Origin: Hyphomonadaceae bacterium
Lineage (GTDB): Bacteria > Pseudomonadota > Alphaproteobacteria > Caulobacterales > Aquidulcibacteraceae
Reading direction: 5' to 3'
DNA length: 5,332 bases
Assembly: GCA_025458365.1 (NCBI GenBank)
Contig: JALOSP010000126.1
Coordinates: 1-5,332, forward strand
The notes beneath the pieces were generated by a model. The model ran no database searches, had not been told where the DNA came from, and worked only from the letters and a program-made list of their open reading frames with translations. Every line of letters starts with the position of its first letter. Positions within the stretch are counted from its first letter, which is position 1. Positions 1 to 5,332 of the stretch are shown piece after piece. The position numbers were made by a program, and so were the translations under genes.

Positions 1-19
1 GGCTTCCGATCGAACCATC

Positions 20-26
20 GGAGGAA
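20..26 (+). promoter_or_regulatory. Shine-Dalgarno sequence for the small basic protein
   Basis: The sequence GGAGGAA is a near-perfect Shine-Dalgarno match, 9 bases before the ATG at 36. It settles the start of the small gene. The other ATG nearby, at 28, sits 1 base after the motif and opens a frame of only three codons. The strength of the site suggests that this short gene is really translated. Confidence 0.75.
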
Positions 27-35
27 CATGACACG

Positions 36-245
36 ATGAAACGGGTATTTCGGGCGCTGCTGGAGGCGCTTCTGGATCGGGCCGCGGCCGGCAAGGCGCG
101 CCGCCACTGGCGCCATCATGACGAAGTTCGCTATGGCTGGCAGGGCCGCAACCGCGACCGGCACTACCGTGACGTGCGCTACGGCAAGCCGTGGAAGAGC
201 AAGAAGCCAAAGGGGCTTCTGGCCAGGCTGCGGAGCGCATTCTGA
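36..245 (+). CDS. Small, highly basic hypothetical protein (69 aa)
   Basis: I do not recognise this gene as a named family. The product has 21 Lys/Arg and 4 His against 6 Asp/Glu, so it is strongly positively charged. Residues 3-18 could form an amphipathic helix (leucines at 8, 9, 12, 13). The middle is rich in Arg, His, Tyr and Trp and contains an imperfect duplication: RHxxxVRYG occurs at residues 26-34 and again at 42-50, a 16-residue period. The end (51-69) is Lys-rich, then Leu/Arg-rich. There is no signal peptide or membrane segment. The excellent Shine-Dalgarno sequence and the TGATG overlap with the next gene support a real gene. Binding to nucleic acid or to an acidic surface is possible from charge alone, but this is inference. 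Its promoter would lie left of the window. Confidence 0.7.
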   Translation: MKRVFRALLEALLDRAAAGKARRHWRHHDEVRYGWQGRNRDRHYRDVRYGKPWKSKKPKGLLARLRSAF

Positions 246-424
246 TGGGCCGCGAACGCTTGCGCAGCCTGCGCGCCCGCCACGCCGAGCTTGATGCCCG
301 GCTGTCGATCGAACTGGCCCGACCGGCGCCCGATGCCACCGCGATACGGGCCCTGAAGCGGCAGAAGCTGTTGATCAAGGACGAATTGTCCCGTTGGGAA
401 GAAGCCCGGATGATCAGCGCTTGA
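245..424 (+). CDS. DUF465/YdcH-like small helical protein (59 aa)
   Basis: The protein matches the DUF465/YdcH pattern common in alphaproteobacteria: an N-terminal helix with LRARHAELDARL (residues 9-20), a short turn around RPAPD (26-30), then a second helix with IRALKRQKLLIKDEL (34-48). This suggests a short helical hairpin or coiled coil. There is no signal peptide or membrane segment. The biochemical role of this family is not established. I chose the ATG at 245 because it begins the conserved part, has GGAG at 232-235 with suitable spacing, and overlaps the previous stop codon as TGATG. An upstream in-frame GTG at 191 would add 18 residues overlapping the previous gene and is less likely. 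The pair is probably translated from one mRNA with coupled translation. Confidence 0.85.
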   Translation: MGRERLRSLRARHAELDARLSIELARPAPDATAIRALKRQKLLIKDELSRWEEARMISA

Positions 425-446
425 GCCTGAGGCTGTCCAGCCGGTG

Positions 447-468
447 AGGGGCGCGTGCCAAGCCCCCT
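447..468 (+). terminator. Possible weak terminator hairpin after the small gene pair
   Basis: AGGGG at 447-451 can pair with CCCCT at 464-468 around a 12-base loop, starting 23 bases after the DUF465 stop codon. Only two T residues follow the right arm, so it is not a classical rho-independent terminator. It may slow or end transcription, or may be chance pairing in GC-rich DNA. Confidence 0.25.
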
Positions 469-482
469 TGCCTGAAATGTCG

Positions 483-522
483 CACCGCGCCACTGTCCCT
501 GCCGTGGGATCGTGGCGCGGTG
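483..522 (+). repeat. Strong inverted repeat (10-bp perfect arms) upstream of ampG
   Basis: CACCGCGCCA at 483-492 is the exact reverse complement of TGGCGCGGTG at 513-522. Inside the 20-base loop, TCCC (496-499) can pair with GGGA (506-509), and a G-T wobble at 495/510 extends this inner stem. The outcome would be a long two-part hairpin. No T-run follows on either strand, so it is not a standard intrinsic terminator. It lies 63 bases before the ATG of the permease gene. It could end transcription from the small gene pair, form a structured mRNA leader or spacer, or serve as a protein-binding palindrome. The sequence alone does not decide. Confidence 0.6.
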
Positions 523-528
523 GACCGG

Positions 529-559
529 TTGACGCCGGACCTGTGCCTCAAAGCTTGCC
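529..559 (+). promoter_or_regulatory. Weak candidate promoter for ampG
   Basis: TTGACGC at 529-535 matches the -35 element reported for the Caulobacter-type housekeeping sigma factor (TTGaCgS). The possible -10 elements are poor: GCCTCAAA at 545-552 has a short spacer of 9 bases, and GCTTGCC at 553-559 has a long spacer of 17. Transcription would start near 560, leaving a leader of about 25 bases. This is a suggestion only, based on one good half-site at a sensible place. Confidence 0.2.
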
Positions 560-573
560 GACCAGGCAGGCAC

Positions 574-579
574 GGGGAG
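574..579 (+). promoter_or_regulatory. Ribosome binding site deciding the ampG start
   Basis: GGGGAG ends 6 bases before the ATG at 586 and favours that codon over the in-frame GTG at 520. The GTG lies inside the right arm of the strong hairpin and would add 22 polar, non-conserved residues. Confidence 0.55.
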
Positions 580-585
580 AGCCGG

Positions 586-2454
586 ATGGCCAGTGACAGC
601 ACAGCAACAGCGCAACGCGAGAGTGCGGGGAAACCGAAGGCAGGGTTCAAGACCTTCTTCGAGCGATCTGCACTTGTCATGTTCGGTCTTGGCTTTGCTG
701 CGGGGATGCCGAACCTGCTGATCGGGCAGACATTGGTGCAGACCTGGATCCGTCAGGGCGGGGCAAACCTCAGCTTGATCGGCCTGATGAGCCTGGTCAC
801 GATTTTCTATGCCTTGAAATTCCTCTGGTCGCCGGTCGTGGACAAGGTCGCGATCCCGGTGCTCGACAAGGCATTGGGCCGCCGCCGGTCATGGATGCTG
901 GTCTGCCAGCTGGTGATTGTTGCCGGGATCGCGTGTCTGGCGCTGATTGACCCGTCGAAGACCTTTAATGAGGCGGGCGACCCTATCGACGGCTTCTTCA
1001 TCATTGCCGCGATTGCCGCCGTGATCTGTTTTGCCGGCGCCACACAGGATGTGGCCATTGATGCCTGGCGCATCGAAGTGGCGCGCGACAGTGAAAAACT
1101 GGGCGTGCTGACGTCGAACTACCAGGTCGGCTATCGCGTCGCGATGTTCGTGTCGGGTGCGCTGGTGCTTTACGTGGTCGGCATCTTCTCCGGCCCGCCA
1201 CCGACGCCGGATGACCCGCAGCCCTATTCGTTCCTGGGCTGGAGCGTGTCGTTCATGATGATGGCGGTGTTCATGGGGCTGGCGGTGATCGCGACCCTTT
1301 TGGCCCCGCGAGAGCATGTGTTGACCGACACCCGTTGGGTGCCACCCTCCGATATCCCCGACCGGGGCGTGATCGACCTGGCCGAATGGGCCGTGCGGTT
1401 GGCCATCATGGCACTGGCAGCCTGTGTGCTGGGCGTGGGCATGTCCGGCAAGCCCGAGCCTCTGGCCTGGCTTGTCGCCCATCTCTATCTGCCCGGATCA
1501 GAACCGGGCATGACCGCAACCCAGGCCATGGGCGAGGCGCTGTCAGCCCGGCCCTGGGGCACCTATCAGCAGCTGGGCTACGTCGTTATCGGCCTGTTGC
1601 TGGTGGTGGCTGCCTGCTGGAAAATCCCCGGCATCAGGAGCAGGCCCGCCGCTTATTTCAAAAGCGCGCTGGGCGATCCGCTGGTCGATTTCTTCGGCCG
1701 ATACCAGTCGGTTGCGACATCGATCCTGCTGTTCATCTGCCTCTACCGGATGAGTGATTTCGTGCTCAATCTGGCCAGCACCATGTATATTGATGCGGGT
1801 TTCACCACGTCTGAAGTTGCCACCGCCCAGAAGGTCTTTGGCGTGATTGTCGGCGCGGTCTCTGCGATCATTACGGGATGGGCGATCACGCAATTGGGCA
1901 TGTTCCGGTGCCTTGTGCTGGGCGCCTTCATGCAGCCGCTGTCGAACCTCAGTTTCATCCTGATCGCGATGAACGGGCCTGACCCGGTCTATCTCTATCT
2001 TGCCATCCTGATCGACAATTTCTCCGGCATGTTCGCCGGCACAACCTTCATCGTCTATCTGTCGATGCTGACCAAGGACGGGTTCACCGCGACCCAATAT
2101 GCGCTGTTCACCTCGCTCTATGCACTACCGGGCAAGCTGATCACCGCCCTTGGCGGGCGGATTGTGGAAGCCTTTGCCAAGGATGCAGGCAATGGCGGGT
2201 TCGTGTCGCAGATCATGCCATGGGTGGCAGACCTGCCCCCGGTGGCCTTTGCCAAGGCGGGCGAGAAGATCGGCGTGACCGGCCCGGCCTATGCCGCAGG
2301 CTATATCATGTTCTTCTTCTACACCACGCTGATGGGTGTTTTCGGAGTAGCACTCGCCTTCGTGGTGTCACGCGGCAAGCCGCGCAGCATCCTGGAAGCC
2401 GACACCAAGGCGCAGGCTGACGCCCAGGCGGAGGCCGAGGCTAGGGGGGCTTAG
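586..2454 (+). CDS. ampG: AmpG-family muropeptide permease (MFS transporter, 622 aa)
   Basis: This inner-membrane major facilitator protein is expected to import GlcNAc-anhydroMurNAc peptides from the periplasm for cell wall recycling. In some bacteria these peptides also signal beta-lactamase induction. AmpG-type features are the first helices with GMPNLLIGQTL (residues 40-50) and YALKFLWSPVVD (75-86), the cytoplasmic GRRRSW loop (98-103), QDVAIDAWR (154-162), a second half opening with PLVDFFGR (365-372), and FTATQYAL (500-507). I count about 14 membrane segments. Two of them (about 266-287 and 330-347) lie in a roughly 95-residue insert between the two six-helix halves. E. coli AmpG, as I recall it, has 491 residues and carries its extra two helices at the C-terminus. 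The last 27 residues form an Ala/Glu/Gln-rich cytoplasmic tail. A G6 run (2444-2449) lies just before the stop. The exact substrate is inferred from the family; a paralogue with another substrate is possible. Confidence 0.87.
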   Translation: MASDSTATAQRESAGKPKAGFKTFFERSALVMFGLGFAAGMPNLLIGQTLVQTWIRQGGANLSLIGLMSLVTIFYALKFLWSPVVDKVAIPVLDKALGRRRSWMLVCQLVIVAGIACLALIDPSKTFNEAGDPIDGFFIIAAIAAVICFAGATQDVAIDAWRIEVARDSEKLGVLTSNYQVGYRVAMFVSGALVLYVVGIFSGPPPTPDDPQPYSFLGWSVSFMMMAVFMGLAVIATLLAPREHVLTDTRWVPPSDIPDRGVIDLAEWAVRLAIMALAACVLGVGMSGKPEPLAWLVAHLYLPGSEPGMTATQAMGEALSARPWGTYQQLGYVVIGLLLVVAACWKIPGIRSRPAAYFKSALGDPLVDFFGRYQSVATSILLFICLYRMSDFVLNLASTMYIDAGFTTSEVATAQKVFGVIVGAVSAIITGWAITQLGMFRCLVLGAFMQPLSNLSFILIAMNGPDPVYLYLAILIDNFSGMFAGTTFIVYLSMLTKDGFTATQYALFTSLYALPGKLITALGGRIVEAFAKDAGNGGFVSQIMPWVADLPPVAFAKAGEKIGVTGPAYAAGYIMFFFYTTLMGVFGVALAFVVSRGKPRSILEADTKAQADAQAEAEARGA

Positions 2455-2459
2455 GCTAT

Positions 2460-2915
2460 CTACTCGGACAGCAGATAAGGCCCCAACTGGCTCATCAGCT
2501 CCGCGAACGGCCGCCGGGGCCTGCCTGACAGGTCGATGCACACCGCCTCTACTTCGGCTGTTGCAATCACATCATCGCCACGGGTGACGGTCTGGCTGAT
2601 ACGCAGACGCACGCCCTTGATGCTGTCATAGGTCGTGGTGACACGCAGGCTGTCATCGATCCGGGCGGCCTTGCGATAGCGGATGTCCATGGCCGTGACG
2701 GCAAAGGCCAGCGGCGGATCGCGGGCCAGCAGCTCGGTGTGGTTCACTCCGGCCAGCCTGAGGAAGTCTGACCGGCCACGCTCGAAATAGCGCAGATAAT
2801 TGGCATGATAGACCACGCCGGACATGTCGGTGTCTTCGTAATAGACCCGCACCAGACGATGGTGGATGCGGCCTTCGAACCAGCCGGCATCGGCAGTTTG
2901 AGTGGGGATGCTCAT
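2460..2915 (-). CDS. ybgC: YbgC-type acyl-CoA thioesterase (tol-pal associated, 151 aa)
   Basis: This is a cytoplasmic hotdog-fold thioesterase that hydrolyses acyl-CoA esters. In other bacteria it is linked to the tol-pal gene cluster and phospholipid metabolism. The family signature YYEDTDMSGVVYHANYL is at residues 25-41, followed by RYFERGRSDFLR (42-53). Asp30 corresponds to the catalytic Asp17 of Pseudomonas 4-hydroxybenzoyl-CoA thioesterase. MDIRYRKAARIDD (around 76-88) and the later beta strands also fit. The length is slightly above the usual 130-140 residues because of an N-terminal extension of about 19 residues. The ATG overlaps the stop of the preceding gene by 4 bases (ATGA), so translation is probably coupled. 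A weak AAGAG lies 9 bases upstream. It is the last gene of the ruv operon here; tolQ does not follow, because ampG converges 5 bases away. Confidence 0.93.
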   Translation of the reverse strand: MSIPTQTADAGWFEGRIHHRLVRVYYEDTDMSGVVYHANYLRYFERGRSDFLRLAGVNHTELLARDPPLAFAVTAMDIRYRKAARIDDSLRVTTTYDSIKGVRLRISQTVTRGDDVIATAEVEAVCIDLSGRPRRPFAELMSQLGPYLLSE

Positions 2916-3682
2916 GGCGTCTGGCTCTTGATATAGCGGCTGGGGTCGGGGCAGGGGTTGGTCTCGATCCTGTCAGGATCGCTGGCCGCTTCCATGAAAC
3001 CGGCGCCATCCAGCAAGCCTGCCGCATGGGCGGCCAGCCCCTGTTCAAGCCGGGTCTGGCAGGTGGCAAGGAAGGCGCCAAGCTCGCCCGTCTTGCGCCC
3101 CGCCAGCGCGCCGCGCGTGTCGCATGTGGCCAGCGAAGCGGCACCTGTTGCAGCTCCCACCGCTGTGTCGGGCCCGGCGTCCAGCCGGGCGGCCAACACT
3201 GCCGCAGCACATTCATCCAGCAACAGTCCGGCCTGCATCATGGGCCGCAGATAGCGCCGGTCAAAACTGCCCGACAGACCGGTGCCCAGTGCCGCAACCC
3301 GTGTCTCGAACCGGTCCTTGCGGGCCTCGGTGGCACCGGTCGAGACCGCGATATAGCTGCGGAAGGCCCCTTCGACCGCGTTACTGGCCACTTCGGCACC
3401 GGCCATCCGGGCAAAGGCAGCAAAGGCTGCGCCCTGATCGGTTGGAGAGGCTGGGGCGGTTGCCGGCACGCTTGCAGGCGGGCTTTGCGCAGGTGGCGCG
3501 ATCTGGTCCAGCCACAACCAGACTGCGGCCCCGCCCGCCACCGCCCCGACGGCCAGACCCGCCACACCCGTCAGCCAGAGCGCGCCCGCGTTCGGCTTGG
3601 CCGGCCGGGGAGCGCGCTTTGCCGCCTTTGATTTCGTCGCACGGGTTCGCGACAGGATCGGGGTGTCCCACTCGTCTGCCAC
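2912..3682 (-). CDS. Single-pass membrane protein of unknown function between ruvB and ybgC (256 aa)
   Basis: I do not recognise a named domain. The N-terminus (1-31) is hydrophilic and rich in Lys/Arg between residues 12 and 29. One strong membrane segment follows (about 33-58, Gly/Ala/Val-rich, ending WLWLD), then a Pro/Ala/Ser-rich linker (62-81), then an Ala-rich, probably helical domain (85-256). By the positive-inside rule the large domain should be periplasmic. It has exactly four cysteines (158, 187, 208, 244), all in that domain, so disulfide bonds are possible. The start is GTG at 3682, 4 bases after the ruvB stop, with GGGGA upstream; the next methionine is at residue 93, so no better start exists. 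The 4-base overlap with ybgC indicates one operon. As I recall, Caulobacter crescentus also has an uncharacterised gene at this place. An envelope role near Tol-Pal is a guess from context. Confidence 0.85.
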   Translation of the reverse strand: MADEWDTPILSRTRATKSKAAKRAPRPAKPNAGALWLTGVAGLAVGAVAGGAAVWLWLDQIAPPAQSPPASVPATAPASPTDQGAAFAAFARMAGAEVASNAVEGAFRSYIAVSTGATEARKDRFETRVAALGTGLSGSFDRRYLRPMMQAGLLLDECAAAVLAARLDAGPDTAVGAATGAASLATCDTRGALAGRKTGELGAFLATCQTRLEQGLAAHAAGLLDGAGFMEAASDPDRIETNPCPDPSRYIKSQTP

Positions 3683-3686
3683 GTGT

Positions 3687-4781
3687 TCAGTCCCCGTCGA
3701 ACAGATCGCCCGTGGCGGCCTGGCCAGGCAGCGCGCCGGGTGCCAGACCGGTTTTCAACTGGTGTGGCGGGCTCAGTCCAAACATCGACCAGGCGCGGGC
3801 GGCGGCCATGCGGCCGCGCGGCGTGCGCTGGATATAGCCCTGCTGCATCAGATAAGGCTCGATCACGTCTTCGACCGCATCGCGCGCCTCGGCCAGAGCC
3901 GCGGCCAGCGTTTCCACCCCCACCGGCCCGCCGGAATAGGTTTCCACCAGTGCCTTCAGATACCGCCGGTCAAGCATGTCGAGCCCATCCGGGTCAATGT
4001 CGAGCCGCGCCAGGCCATGGGCAGCGGTGGCCGCATCAAGCGGCGTGCCTGCCGCATCGGCAAAGTCACGCACCCGGCGCAATAGCCGCACGGCAATGCG
4101 TGGCGTGCCGCGTGCGCGCCTCGCGATCTCGTGGGCGCCGTCATCGGTCAGGTTCACGCCCAGCTTGCCTGCTGCCCGGCGCAGGATCAGCTCCAGATCG
4201 GCAATGTCATAAAAATCCAGCCGCGAGACGATGCCAAACCGGTCCCGCAAAGGCGTGGACAGCAAGCCCGCCCGTGTTGTGGCCCCCACCAGCGTGAACG
4301 GCGCCAGATCGATCCGCACCGAGCGGGCCGACGGCCCCTCGCCAATCACCAGATCAAGCGCATAATCCTCCATCGCCGGATAGAGGATTTCCTCCACCAC
4401 GGCAGGCAGCCGGTGGATCTCGTCGATGAACAGCACATCGCGCGGTTCAAGGTTGGTCAGCAGGGCGGCAAGGTCAGCGGCCTTGGCGATCACCGGGCCG
4501 GATGTGGACTTGAAATTCACCCCAGCCTCGCGCGCCACGATCTGGGCGAGCGTGGTCTTGCCCAGACCCGGCGGGCCGAAGAGCAACAGGTGATCGAGCG
4601 CATCGCCACGCCGGGCTGCTGCCGTCACGAACACTTGCAGGTTGGCCTTCAAATCCTTCTGGCCGACGAATTCGTCAAACCCCGATGGCCGCAACGCCCG
4701 GTCAACAGTCTGCTCAGCGTAAGCCCCCCCGGCTCCATCGTCCGGCAGGCGTTCTGACGAGATCAGGCGGGCATCGCTCAC
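3687..4781 (-). CDS. ruvB: Holliday junction branch migration ATPase RuvB (364 aa)
   Basis: RuvB is the AAA+ hexameric motor that, with RuvA, drives branch migration of Holliday junctions in recombination and fork repair. All landmarks are intact: [12 protein letters not shown] (30-41), Walker A GPPGLGKT (69-76), Walker B LFIDEIH (117-123), sensor 1 region GATTRAG (166-172), the arginine finger expected at Arg179 in LRDRFG, sensor 2 region RGTPRIA (224-230), and the C-terminal winged-helix DNA-binding domain ending in QRTPRGR. It is longer than E. coli RuvB (336 residues), mainly by a low-complexity tail after FGLSPP that ends in GDLFDGD. The start is GTG at 4781, overlapping the ruvA stop by 4 bases (GTGA), with GAAGGA at 4791-4796 as the ribosome binding site. 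Coupled translation with ruvA is likely and suits two subunits of one complex. Confidence 0.98.
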   Translation of the reverse strand: MSDARLISSERLPDDGAGGAYAEQTVDRALRPSGFDEFVGQKDLKANLQVFVTAAARRGDALDHLLLFGPPGLGKTTLAQIVAREAGVNFKSTSGPVIAKAADLAALLTNLEPRDVLFIDEIHRLPAVVEEILYPAMEDYALDLVIGEGPSARSVRIDLAPFTLVGATTRAGLLSTPLRDRFGIVSRLDFYDIADLELILRRAAGKLGVNLTDDGAHEIARRARGTPRIAVRLLRRVRDFADAAGTPLDAATAAHGLARLDIDPDGLDMLDRRYLKALVETYSGGPVGVETLAAALAEARDAVEDVIEPYLMQQGYIQRTPRGRMAAARAWSMFGLSPPHQLKTGLAPGALPGQAATGDLFDGD

Positions 4782-5332
4782 ACACGGGTGTCCTTCGGCG
4801 CGGCCTCTTTCAGGGCCGCCTTCACCAATGCGCTCAAGGGTGCGTCGCGATCAAGACCACGGGCTGCAGCCGCCACGGCGCGCAGCGCTTCAGACTGGCC
4901 GATGCCCAGATTGATCAAGGCCGAAACTGCTTCACTGCGCGCTGCGTGGTTGCCCTCATCGGGCGCGGGTTCCGGGGCGGTCGTGTTGGCGGATGCGCTG
5001 TTGACCGGAGCAATGGCCACACCAAATAGCGGGGCAGGGGGCGCCTTGCCCTTCAACTCCACAATGATCCGCGCGGCCAGCTTTGGCCCCACGCCGCTGG
5101 CGCGCGCGATGGAGGCCGCATCACCGAGCGCCAGCGCCTCCAGCAAGTCCTGTGGCGACAGAACGTCGAGAATGGCCAGCGCCACGCGCGCGCCCACCCC
5201 GCCCACATCCTGCAGCCGCGCAAACCACGCCCGCTCCTGATCACTGGCAAAGCCATAGAGCTTGAAACTGTCCTCGCGCACCTGGGTCTCGATGAAGACA
5301 TGGGCCGCCTCGCCCGTGCGCATCCGGCCCAG
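4778..5332 (-). CDS. ruvA: Holliday junction branch migration protein RuvA (5' end outside window)
   Basis: RuvA tetramers bind the four-way junction and load the RuvB rings. The window shows the last 184 residues; by comparison with E. coli RuvA, about 35-37 N-terminal residues are missing past the right edge. The reading frame stays open to the edge (Leu-Gly-Arg before the first visible Met at 5323), so that Met is internal and not the start. Visible parts, numbered from the edge, are the end of the OB-fold domain with [11 protein letters not shown] (18-28), whose Glu20-Asp21 match the acidic pin of E. coli RuvA (Glu55-Asp56). Two helix-hairpin-helix motifs follow ([13 protein letters not shown], 43-55; [19 protein letters not shown], 78-96), then a flexible Pro/Ala linker, and the C-terminal three-helix domain III, which contacts RuvB. 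It overlaps ruvB by 4 bases. ruvC is commonly upstream, but that lies outside the window. Confidence 0.97.
   Translation of the reverse strand: MGRMRTGEAAHVFIETQVREDSFKLYGFASDQERAWFARLQDVGGVGARVALAILDVLSPQDLLEALALGDAASIARASGVGPKLAARIIVELKGKAPPAPLFGVAIAPVNSASANTTAPEPAPDEGNHAARSEAVSALINLGIGQSEALRAVAAAARGLDRDAPLSALVKAALKEAAPKDTRV
4791..4796 (-). promoter_or_regulatory. Ribosome binding site for ruvB inside ruvA
   Basis: On the minus strand this reads GAAGGA, 9 bases before the GTG start of ruvB at 4781. It supports the GTG start and reinitiation of ribosomes at the ruvA/ruvB overlap. Confidence 0.6.

Noticed and set aside
28..39. Three-codon frame (ATG ACA CGA TGA) overlapping the start of the small basic gene
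   Set aside because: The Shine-Dalgarno sequence is only 1 base from this ATG but well placed for the ATG at 36, so it is probably chance.
520..585. GTG start for ampG that would add 22 residues
   Set aside because: The GTG lies in the right arm of the strong hairpin, the added residues do not resemble an AmpG N-terminus, and the ATG at 586 has a good ribosome binding site.
889..1482. Long antisense open frame (197 codons) inside ampG
   Set aside because: It has no plausible start context and its His/Arg-rich translation looks like the reverse reading of a GC-rich gene; the sense frame is clearly a conserved permease.
2444..2449. G6 run just before the ampG stop as a programmed frameshift site or a sequencing error
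   Set aside because: The frame in use already ends normally two codons later, and a shift would only add residues read antisense through ybgC. No further slippage signal is visible.
2457..2477. TATCT/AGATA inverted repeat at the ampG-ybgC junction as a bidirectional terminator
   Set aside because: Only 5 bp, AT-rich, with an 11-base loop, no T-run, and mostly inside the ybgC coding sequence; too weak to call.
3026..3837. Open frames of about 200-237 codons on the + strand, opposite the membrane protein gene and the end of ruvB
   Set aside because: Their products are Arg/Pro/Gly-rich low-complexity shadows. The minus-strand frames carry conserved RuvB motifs and tightly coupled start and stop sites.
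4131..4757. Open frame of 208 codons on the + strand, antisense to ruvB
   Set aside because: It covers the conserved AAA+ core of ruvB on the other strand and has no recognisable features of its own.
5321..5323. ATG at 5323 as the ruvA start
   Set aside because: It falls in the middle of the conserved OB-fold domain and the frame is open to the window edge, so the true start is outside.

Overview
This GC-rich window (roughly 63% G+C by eye) reads as ordinary bacterial chromosome, most likely from an alphaproteobacterium. Four things support that: the gene order ruvA-ruvB-(membrane protein)-ybgC, a small DUF465/YdcH-type protein, an AmpG-family permease, and no GANTC sites at all, a pattern expected where the CcrM methylase shapes sequence composition. 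A Caulobacterales/Hyphomonadaceae-like source is my best guess, not a demonstrated fact. I see no RNA gene, CRISPR array, insertion sequence, phage gene or attachment site.

Left part, + strand. Positions 36-245 encode a very basic 69-residue protein of unknown function. It is joined by a TGATG stop/start overlap to a 59-residue DUF465/YdcH-like protein (245-424). A 161-base intergenic stretch (425-585) follows. It holds one weak and one strong inverted repeat and a weak promoter-like sequence. Next is a long AmpG-family permease gene (586-2454), expected to import anhydromuropeptides released by cell wall turnover.

Right part, - strand, transcribed towards the left. ruvA (its 5' end lies beyond the right edge), ruvB, an unnamed single-pass membrane protein and ybgC form one tightly packed operon. 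The junctions are a 4-base overlap, a 4-base gap and a 4-base overlap, so translational coupling is likely. RuvA and RuvB form the Holliday junction branch migration motor. YbgC is a hotdog-fold acyl-CoA thioesterase usually found as the first gene of the tol-pal envelope cluster.

The two blocks converge: ampG and ybgC end only 5 bases apart. The tolQ gene that often follows ybgC is therefore absent here, and ybgC is the last gene of its operon. I found no convincing new biological system. The points most worth a second look are the absence of GANTC, the split of ybgC from tol-pal, the extra membrane module in the AmpG protein, the unnamed membrane protein, the basic protein with an internal duplication, and the strong hairpin ahead of ampG.
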